Shown here one piece after another: positions 9,642 through 16,800 of a DNA stretch of 64,000 bases. The stretch lies in the NCBI GenBank assembly GCA_034926865.1, contig JAYFQP010000027.1:1-64000 (forward strand). Direction: 5' to 3'. Every line of letters starts with the position of its first letter. Within the stretch, counting starts at the first letter, position 1. The notes under the pieces are model-generated. The model saw only the letters and a list, made by a program, of their open reading frames with translations, was not told where the DNA came from and searched no databases. Position numbers and translations under genes: made by a program. The stretch comes from RGIG1902 sp034926865. Its GTDB lineage: Bacteria > Bacillota > Clostridia > Oscillospirales > Butyricicoccaceae.

Positions 9642-9671
9642 CATATCAAACAGATTATAGGAGGTATTACA

Positions 9672-10154
9672 ATGGATGTGTTGACTTTGGCAATGTGGAT
9701 CGGAACCGCCATCTTCCTAATATTTTCTTTTGCCAAGGATGCGGCAAAAACAAAGCATGCCCTCAAAATGGCGTTTGGTATGGGCAAAGGAATGCTTACT
9801 AGTATTTTGTCCATTATTTTTTTGATTGGTTTGATCTTGACTATATTCCCGCCTGAGAACATTGCCGAATTTGTTGGGAAGCAGTCGATACTTTTGGCCA
9901 CTGTAGTTGCTGCCGCGTTCGGAGCAATTACCCTGATTCCGGCATTTATCGCTTTCCCTCTTGTCGGTACGCTTGTTCACGCAGGCGTTGGTATCGTTCC
10001 GTCTATCGCGTTTCTGACAACGCTTACCATGGTTGGCATCGTGACTTTTCCTCTTGAAAGGCGCGAATTTGGATTAAAGTTTACCGCAGTTAGAAATGGG
10101 CTGAGTTTTGTTTTTGCAATTATTATTGCGCTTGTAATGGGTGTCATCATATGA
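9672..10154 (+). CDS. Permease, first half (DUF318/ArsP-YraQ type)
   Basis: 160 residues, about four membrane helices, start at ATG 9672 after GGAGG. The composition (AKDAAKTKHALKMAFGMGKGM, then GLILTIFPPENIAEFVG and TLIPAFIAFPLVG) matches one repeat of the DUF318 permease family, which includes ArsP organoarsenical exporters and YraQ. Usual members are single proteins of about 300-350 residues with two such repeats; here the repeats are separate genes whose ends overlap by ATGA. The two products probably pair in the membrane. The substrate is unknown. Confidence 0.72.
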   Translation: MDVLTLAMWIGTAIFLIFSFAKDAAKTKHALKMAFGMGKGMLTSILSIIFLIGLILTIFPPENIAEFVGKQSILLATVVAAAFGAITLIPAFIAFPLVGTLVHAGVGIVPSIAFLTTLTMVGIVTFPLERREFGLKFTAVRNGLSFVFAIIIALVMGVII

Positions 10155-10897
10155 AAGTGATAAATAAAGTTAAAGATAACCTGTTTATTGTATTTATAGC
10201 ACTAGCCTATATTGTTGTATTTACTATTAAACCGATTATGGGAATCGCCTCTATAAAAAACAGCGTATATTACATTAAAGAAATGCTTATGATTATGCCG
10301 GTGATATTTGTTTTGACCTCTCTTCTGGATTTATGGATTCCAAAGGAAAAAATCATGAAGTATCTTGGAACCGAAGCAAAAACAAAAGGCGTTGTTCTTT
10401 CTCTGGTGCTTGGAAGCATATCAGCAGGCCCAATCTACGCAGCATTCCCCCTCTGTGTAATGCTGCATAAAAAGGGAGCTTCAATTAGAAACCTTGTGAT
10501 AATATTAAGCGCATGGGCAGTGATAAAAGTCCCGATGCTGCTAAATGAGCTAAAGTTTTTGGGATTACAGTTTATGGCTGTTCGCTGGGTTTTGACTGTC
10601 ATTGCCATAGTTGTTTTTTCATGGATCACAGCAAAAATTGTAAAGGATGGCGACCTTCCTCAGCCCAGGGCAAATCAAAGCGATCCTACTATCAACAAAT
10701 CCGCCTGCATGGGGTGTTCTTTATGTACGAAATATTACCCGGAATTATTTATGATTCAGAACAAAAAGGCCTCTATCAAAGCAATCAATGGGGTTATAGA
10801 TCAGGAGAAGCTTATGACGGCAGTAAACTCATGCCCGGTCAAAGCAATTTCTTTTATATGTAAACAAGATACGCATAAAAATATTTCGCAAGATTAA
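10151..10897 (+). CDS. Permease, second half, fused to a C-terminal 4Fe-4S ferredoxin domain
   Basis: 248 residues. Residues 1-165 form about four to five membrane helices of the DUF318/ArsP type (LDLWIPKEKIMKYLG, SISAGPIYAAFPLCVMLHKKG). Residues about 180-240 are a ferredoxin-like domain with CMGCSLC, then SCPVKAI, giving four ligands for one [4Fe-4S] cluster in the cytoplasm. Overlap with the first half (ATGA) and a terminator at 10946-10974 define a two-gene operon. A ferredoxin tail on such a permease is unusual and suggests redox control or electron-coupled chemistry; that is inference. Confidence 0.75.
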   Translation: MKVINKVKDNLFIVFIALAYIVVFTIKPIMGIASIKNSVYYIKEMLMIMPVIFVLTSLLDLWIPKEKIMKYLGTEAKTKGVVLSLVLGSISAGPIYAAFPLCVMLHKKGASIRNLVIILSAWAVIKVPMLLNELKFLGLQFMAVRWVLTVIAIVVFSWITAKIVKDGDLPQPRANQSDPTINKSACMGCSLCTKYYPELFMIQNKKASIKAINGVIDQEKLMTAVNSCPVKAISFICKQDTHKNISQD

Positions 10898-10945
10898 TTT
10901 ACTCTTTTGCTTTTTTACGAAAATGATATCCAACGAATAGTTTGC

Positions 10946-10974
10946 AAAAAGGAGCGGACAACCGCTCCTTTTTT
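10946..10974 (+). terminator. Terminator of the permease operon
   Basis: Stem GGAGCGG/CCGCTCC with loop ACAA, flanked by A-run and T-run. Confidence 0.9.
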
Positions 10975-11095
10975 GGCGTGTTACCTCTGCCCCAGTAAAT
11001 GCTCAGGCCATTGCAAACATACTGCTCCATTCACAATTTGCGTCACTGTAAACAAAGAAATGCCGCTTTTCCATCCAAATCTAATCCGCAAAGAA

Positions 11096-11125
11096 TTGAC
11101 CTTATACCTTATAAAAGTGTATAAT
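11096..11125 (+). promoter_or_regulatory. Promoter of the LytTR/GHKL two-component genes
   Basis: TTGACC at 11096-11101, 18-base spacer, TATAAT at 11120-11125. The transcript would begin near 11132, so coding sequence upstream of about 11135 in this frame is not real. Confidence 0.8.
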
Positions 11126-11136
11126 CACTTAAAAAA
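11126..11136 (-). promoter_or_regulatory. Candidate LytTR regulator site at the transcription start
   Basis: CACTTAAAAAA is the exact complement of TTTTTTAAGTG found at 13221-13231 in the repeat array downstream. It sits at the predicted +1, which suggests autoregulation. Inference from motif sharing. Confidence 0.45.
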
Positions 11137-11146
11137 GCCAAGGAAG

Positions 11147-11887
11147 GTGATCCCCACGCTACGCATTGCCGTCTGCGATGATATCCCCGACGAGCTGCAA
11201 AGCATCGCTGCACTTACAAAGCAATACATATCCGCAAGTAATCTTGAAGCAGAAGTGATGGAGTATTCCCACCCCGATGAGCTAATGACTACCATTGAGG
11301 CAGAAAGCTTTCATCTTTACATACTTGACATCGTTATGCCTATGGTAAGCGGTTTGGAGTTAGGCAAGGAAATTCGCCGTCTCGACCGTGAAGCGCAAAT
11401 TATTTATGCCACCACCGAGCCGCAGTTTGCCCTGCAGGCCTACGCCGCAAGCCCCATCAACTATCTCATTAAGCCAGTCGAAAAACAGCAGCTGTTTGAT
11501 ACGTTGACCCTCGCCATCTCCAAAGCAGAGATTGCCGAGGAACAGACAATCGCCGTAAAAACTGCCGACAGCCTGCGGGTGATCAGGCTATCGGACATCG
11601 CTGCCTGTGAATACCGGGGCCACGCTGTTATTTTTAGCCTTATAGACGGTGAGGAAGTTCTCAGCCGCACCATTCGGGAGAAATTTTCGGAATATATTTC
11701 GCCCATATTGAAAGACAGGCATTTTCTTCAATGCCACACCTCGTTTGTGGTCAATATGCGGCAGGTGGAGCGCTTTGCCAAGGACAGCTTCACGCTGTAC
11801 GGCGGCAAAATTATTCCCATTGCGGCAAAACAATACCCCTCGGTGCGGGACGCGTACATGGATTACCTGATGGCAAAGGGGGATTAA
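11147..11887 (+). CDS. LytTR-family response regulator
   Basis: About 246 residues. The receiver domain opens LRIAVCDDIPDE, with phospho-acceptor Asp in YILDIVMP and conserved Lys in YLIKPV. The C-terminal LytTR DNA-binding domain (about last 105 residues) contains ACEYRGHAVIF, FLQCHTSFVVNM and VERFAKDSFTLYGG. Start is uncertain: relatives begin MLRIAVCDD, but here the corresponding codon is ACG at 11156, eight bases after a near-perfect binding site AGGAAGG; the nearest in-frame standard start is GTG 11147, which overlaps that site. It is two bases from the kinase gene and is probably its partner. Likely targets are the direct repeats at 13203-13255. Confidence 0.85.
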   Translation: MIPTLRIAVCDDIPDELQSIAALTKQYISASNLEAEVMEYSHPDELMTTIEAESFHLYILDIVMPMVSGLELGKEIRRLDREAQIIYATTEPQFALQAYAASPINYLIKPVEKQQLFDTLTLAISKAEIAEEQTIAVKTADSLRVIRLSDIAACEYRGHAVIFSLIDGEEVLSRTIREKFSEYISPILKDRHFLQCHTSFVVNMRQVERFAKDSFTLYGGKIIPIAAKQYPSVRDAYMDYLMAKGD

Positions 11888-11889
11888 TC

Positions 11890-13170
11890 ATGACTTCACT
11901 CTTCCCCGATCTTTTGCGGTCAGTTATCACCGATGTGATGCTGGTGCTTTTGATTTCCACCATGGCGACGCCGAAATACAAGAGCAAAGCGGTATATATT
12001 ATCGCAACCGCCATTATTTTGGTGGCAAATGTCGGCGCCAACTGTTACTTTTATCTTTCGGAAAACTATACTGCCGTATTTTACGTAGACCTTGCGATGC
12101 TTCTGGTAATCGGCGTTGCTTTGAAGCCCCTTTTTGCCGATAAAATCATGCAGTGGTGCTTCAGCTACATCACAATGGTGAATATCTATACCATAGTGGT
12201 GTTTTTGAGCTACATGCTGTCGGATGTCTTTTCAAGCCCGATTTATGGCATGACTTTTTTGCGCCTCATTTTGTTTTCGGCTATTGTATTCGTATTTCAC
12301 AGGTGGGTGTCCGCGCTTTACCGAAGTGTGCTGGACTACTGGCATATCTACCTGTTGCCCGTTGCCGCGCTGCTGGCCTGTCTTTTGAGCTATTTTTTCT
12401 TCGGCGATGTCAAGGAAACGATGACGAGCATACCTCTTTTGTTTGTTATGCTCTTAGGCCTGTCGGTCTATGTATCCATCATCCACTCGTTTAAAACCAT
12501 CACTGAGCAGTATGCAATGCGCGAGGAAAGCCGGAAAATGCAGGCGGAGCGGGAATATCTGCAGCTGGCCGCAGGCAATATGTCCTATCGGCTAAAGCTT
12601 ATGGAGGAGGTGTCGGCGCAGAACAGCCGCGCCGCCCATGACCGCCGCCACTTCAACAATGTGCTTCTGGCGCTTTTGGAGCAGGGCGAAACCGGCGAGG
12701 CCGCCGCTTTGCTGCAAAGCCAGAATCAAGCCGCACCCAAAATAAGCAAGGTATATTGTGAAAACCCAGCCGTCAATGCCTCTGTCTGCCATTATGCCGC
12801 ACTTGCCGAGCAAGAGGGAATTCCGGCGGAAATCGAGCTTGATATTCCCGACAATTTAAATGTTGATTCTCTTGAGCTATCCATGGTGGTTTCAAATCTG
12901 ATGGAAAACGCCATTCAGGCCTGCGAATGTCTGCCCAAGAACCAGACACCCTATCTCCGCTTTACCTGCCGAAGCGTGGGGCGACTGCTGATGGACATTG
13001 AAAACCCCTGTGCCGAGGGCACTGTACTTGACAAAAACGGCTATCCTGTTGCCCGCGAGGAGGGCCATGGCATCGGCAGCAAGAGCGTCCTTGCATTTGC
13101 AAAAAAGTATGACGGCGAGCTGCTGTATAAAATCGAAAAAGGTGTTTTCCGTGTGCGCCTTCTCGTGTGA
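11890..13170 (+). CDS. GHKL (AgrC-type) sensor histidine kinase
   Basis: 426 residues, start at ATG 11890, two bases after the regulator stop. About six N-terminal membrane helices (to about residue 195) are followed by a coiled segment, a dimerisation part with HDRRHFNNVLLALLEQG (first His the probable phospho-acceptor) and a GHKL ATPase domain with N-box NLMENAIQAC and G-box GHGIGSKS. This is the AgrC/ComD/VirS layout, in which peptides are the usual signal; no signal-peptide gene of the AgrD type is visible here. It works with the LytTR regulator upstream. Confidence 0.9.
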   Translation: MTSLFPDLLRSVITDVMLVLLISTMATPKYKSKAVYIIATAIILVANVGANCYFYLSENYTAVFYVDLAMLLVIGVALKPLFADKIMQWCFSYITMVNIYTIVVFLSYMLSDVFSSPIYGMTFLRLILFSAIVFVFHRWVSALYRSVLDYWHIYLLPVAALLACLLSYFFFGDVKETMTSIPLLFVMLLGLSVYVSIIHSFKTITEQYAMREESRKMQAEREYLQLAAGNMSYRLKLMEEVSAQNSRAAHDRRHFNNVLLALLEQGETGEAAALLQSQNQAAPKISKVYCENPAVNASVCHYAALAEQEGIPAEIELDIPDNLNVDSLELSMVVSNLMENAIQACECLPKNQTPYLRFTCRSVGRLLMDIENPCAEGTVLDKNGYPVAREEGHGIGSKSVLAFAKKYDGELLYKIEKGVFRVRLLV

Positions 13171-13202
13171 GAATACAGGAATCATAGGTTTGTCAAGAGT
13201 GA

Positions 13203-13256
13203 ATTTTAAGTGAATACAAGTTTTTTAAGTGTAAAAATGAGTCTTTTAAGTGTAAA
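13203..13256 (+). promoter_or_regulatory. Three TTTTAAGTG direct repeats, candidate LytTR operator
   Basis: TAAGTG cores at 13207, 13226 and 13247, preceded by T-runs, give spacings of 19 and 21 bases, about two helix turns. LytTR regulators bind direct repeats at about this spacing. The array is between the kinase stop and the start of the small-protein/SLH operon at 13343, and one inverted copy lies at the promoter of the regulator itself. Confidence 0.6.
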
Positions 13257-13342
13257 GGCTCATTTTTTCTTTTTTCCGTGCTATGCTCTTCGCAGAAATT
13301 TGTAGAAAAGTCTGCATGAACTTCTGTACAAAGGAGTGTGAC

Positions 13343-13561
13343 ATGGTGGAAAACCGCAGGCACGAGGATTGGCCTCTCACTGCCCCCAATGCTGAGGGCA
13401 ACGTGTGGCCAAAGCAGGTTTGTCCCGCCTTTGAGCCGCGGGGCGGCGCTCCGCCCGGGCTGCGGCAGTGCTGGTACTGCCGGTATGCCGACTTCCATCT
13501 GGACAAACCCCGCGCGCTGGATGTGGGCGTATGCTGGTGGCCCAAAAAGGTTATGGATTAA
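13343..13561 (+). CDS. Small four-cysteine protein, copy 1 (HiPIP-like cluster domain candidate)
   Basis: 72 residues, start ATG 13343 behind AAAGGAG. Cysteines at 27, 43, 46 and 64 give C-x15-C-x2-C-x17-C, within CPAFEPRG, CWYCRYADFHLDKPRALD and GVCWWP. Copy 2 directly downstream keeps these four cysteines and most of the sequence between them. The order CPxFxP...CxxC...DK...GxC resembles the small [4Fe-4S]-binding subunits of glycyl radical enzymes (for example the 4-hydroxyphenylacetate decarboxylase small subunit); a zinc site is the alternative. No glycyl radical enzyme is in the window. No signal peptide. It begins an operon leading to the SLH protein. Confidence 0.75.
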   Translation: MVENRRHEDWPLTAPNAEGNVWPKQVCPAFEPRGGAPPGLRQCWYCRYADFHLDKPRALDVGVCWWPKKVMD

Positions 13562-13578
13562 AAAGAGAGGGACGAAAT

Positions 13579-13815
13579 ATGAGAAAAACTGCGAGGTGGC
13601 GGGAGGATATGGCGCTGACCGCCCCCAACTCCGGCAGCAACGGCTGGCCAACTCAGAGTTGCCCAGCCTTGGACCCACGGGGCAGCGCGGCGGGAAAAAC
13701 CTGTTGCTACTGCGTCTACGCCGACTTTCATTTGGATAAGCCCCGCGCTTTGGATGTGGGCATCTGCAACTGGCCGGAAAAGAAGCTGATGGAGAAAGAG
13801 AGAAATGATATATGA
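13579..13815 (+). CDS. Small four-cysteine protein, copy 2 (tandem paralogue)
   Basis: 78 residues, start ATG 13579, 17 bases after copy 1. It shares the blocks ALTAPN, N-WP-Q-CPA, PRG, C-YC-YADFHLDKPRALDVG and C-WP with copy 1; conserved cysteines are 28, 42, 45 and 63, plus an extra Cys43. The C-terminus is a charged tail (EKKLMEKERNDI). Its stop overlaps the start of the giant SLH gene (ATGA at 13812), so the three genes are translationally coupled. Function unknown; metal or Fe-S binding is inferred from the cysteine pattern. Confidence 0.78.
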   Translation: MRKTARWREDMALTAPNSGSNGWPTQSCPALDPRGSAAGKTCCYCVYADFHLDKPRALDVGICNWPEKKLMEKERNDI

Positions 13816-16800
13816 AAAAGAGAGCATTAAGCATCCTGCTGTGCCTGTGCATGGTGGCGTCACTGTTTTCGGTGGTGACGATCCCGGCGATGGCGGCAAA
13901 CGACACAATAGTAAACGCAACCATAGGCGATGACACTACTACAATTTATCAGTATGCCAAAGGGTCTGGCACACTTAGTAGTAATACAGACTATAGGGTT
14001 GTCTGGTGCGGTACATCCCCATCCGAAATCAATGGGCAATTGGTGTTTTCCACTTATACAACCATGGCATCCTTTTCTTATGAATATAAATCAATTGCGC
14101 CATGGGGGACAAAGTGGTATTCCACATTTTATCCGGATGACGAAAAAGAGGTTTCCGGGTATGGGAACATGGCTAATATAGAAGGATCTATGCAGGAGCC
14201 TCGCTTTGCGGCAGATGGATATACCATTTTGCTGTCGGATTATGCCGCCGATTCAACTTCTGAGTATAAAGATAACCTCAACTATTGGTACGACGCCGGA
14301 AATCAGTATCGGAGCACTAGCGGGTACCACACGACGAGCAACTTATATTTTGTGTCCGAAGGCTCAAAGGTTGAATATACTCTGGATCATATTAGCGAAA
14401 ACGGGGTTGGAATTGATTCCACAAAGCAAAAGGCCGGTACGACAATATCCAAAAGTGATCTGACAAATTTAACAAATACCCAAGCGATTTATAAGGACAG
14501 CAGCTCCAATACACTTACTTATAACGCCAAAACAGACGATATCGGCTTTTACATTCAGAATCCCGCCTATCCGGCTTCCACCTTAAACAAGACCCTTTCG
14601 GGCGGGACCAATACGTTGTATCTGACCTTTGGCGGAAAATCCGTTCAGGCGAGCACACTGAACCTGCCCATGGATACCGCCGTAACGGTGAAAAAGAACA
14701 GCGCAGCGTGGACGGATAGCGCACCTGCCGTCACGCTGCAAAGCGGGACGGAGGAAGCAATTTCCGCCACCACCGTGGCAAACGGTGTCTCAACCTTTAC
14801 AAATCTGGACCCCGCCAAGACCTACAAGGTGCTGTCGGGCGAAACGGACACCGGCAAGACGGTGAAAGTTGACAGCACGACCGCTACCCTGGAGTACTAC
14901 ACCATCTCGGTGGCCGACGGCGGGCACATGTCCGACGCTTATCTGGATGCCAGCGGCACCACCAGTGGAGTTTACCTTGCGGGTTCGCAGGTAGCCATTG
15001 GCTCCGGAACAGCCGCAACCAGCTACAGCTTTGACAGCTGGGCACTCAGCGGCAGGACGGTCGGCAGCGATTCTACGATTGCCAGCGGTCAGGTGACCGT
15101 AAATGGCAACGGCACGTTCACGTCACAGGCCAAGCTTGACGCCCCCACCATACTGGTGACAGGGAAAAACGGATCCGGTACGGTGACGACCTCCACAACC
15201 TATGAGGATACCGTCACCCTGACCGCAACGCCCAGCCACCCGCTCGACCCCAATATTGACTATACCTATCAGTGGTACAAGGGCGGCACTGAGGAGAGCA
15301 ACAAGGTTTCCGGCGCAGCAAACGCCACGCTGACGCTGAGCAGCCTGTCTGACCGCGGCGATTACTACTGCAAGGTAACGGCGGCGAATAGCGATTCTCC
15401 CGCACTGGTCTCCTCCGTGACCAGCACAAAAGCCACGGTGACCATCAGCAAAAAACCTGTCGCATTCACTGTCTCCGGCACGAGCCAGACCTATCAGCCG
15501 GGCACGGCGCGGAGCATTACGATTACCGACACGGGAACGAAAAATCTGACCGCAAGCGACTTCACCGTCAAGTATTATAAGGTGGACGAGGACAACGGTG
15601 TTTTGTCCAGCACGACACCTGTTGTAAATGCCGTTTCCACCGGACGGTATCTTTATGTGATTGATTTCGCCGCAGCCCAGCCTAACTATACGATAATAAG
15701 TGCCCGGCATTTTACTGTCAATGACACCACGCTGCCCACCATCCCAAACTATGACAATGTGGGTTATCTGGACATCAAGGCCGGGACGGAGCAACAGCAG
15801 CCAATCAGCTTCAAGAGCGGCGCTGTCAGCAAGTATGTGGCCGACGGGACGTTTACAAACGTGCTGACCAATCCCAACGACACCACCGCCACTTATCAAA
15901 GCAGCGACACAAACGTCGCCGCTGTTGCAACTGACGGTACGGTGACCATTAAGGCAGCGGGCAGCACCACCATCACCGCTACCTCCCAAAAGGATGGCAC
16001 GAGCCCGGTATACGCCAGTTATACCCTGACGGTGACTAAGGAGGCTATAACCGTAACGGTTCGGGATAAGATGATTCAATACAGCGACGCCATGCCCTAC
16101 ACCGACGTCTCTGCGCTATCCTTTTCAAACCCCATCGACGCGGCGGATTACGTTGCCACCGGCCTGTCCTTCTCCGGCTACACGCAGGGCAGAAGCGCGG
16201 GCGAATACACCATCGTTGCCAAAGGGCTGAGCTCAGACAAGTATAGCTTCACCTATGAAGCCGGCACACTCACCGTCAATCCCAAGACCCTGACGGCAAG
16301 CGATTTCACCGTGAGCGTGGCGGACAAGGAATATGACGGCACCACCAACGCCAGCTTTACCATCACTGTCAACGCGGTGACCGGGGATGTGCTGACGGCG
16401 GTCTACACTGGCGCGTTCGACAGCGCAAACGCAGCTGATTCCGTAAACGCCACCTGCACTATCACGGGCGTCGCCGGATCCAAAGCGGATAACTATGCGG
16501 TGAGCAGCGCCATTACCAAAACACCCTCCGCGAAGATTTCCCCCATGCCCATCTCTTTCACTTTTGCCACGACCACCTATCTTTACGACGGACAGCAGAA
16601 GGCAGTCACCGTCAACGCGGTGGACAGCAAAAACCGCGTATTCTCCGACTTTACCGTCAAGTATGACGGCAGCACCACCCTACCAAGTGCTGTGGGCAAT
16701 TATGCCGTCACAGCAGTTCTGACTGATGAAGCCAACTACACAACTTCATCCAACGCGGCTACGCTGACCATCACAGAAGGCAGCGTCGTGGTCTGGGCAT

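Noticed and set aside
10907..11146. 80-codon N-terminal extension of the LytTR regulator frame
   Set aside because: It contains the permease terminator and the regulator's own promoter (TTGACC-18-TATAAT), so it is not translated.
15123..16079. Long reverse frames inside the two giant surface-protein genes (also 18102-18959, 26055-26564 on the other strand)
   Set aside because: Low-complexity mirror images of Thr/Ser/Gly-rich repeats, without starts, sites or families.
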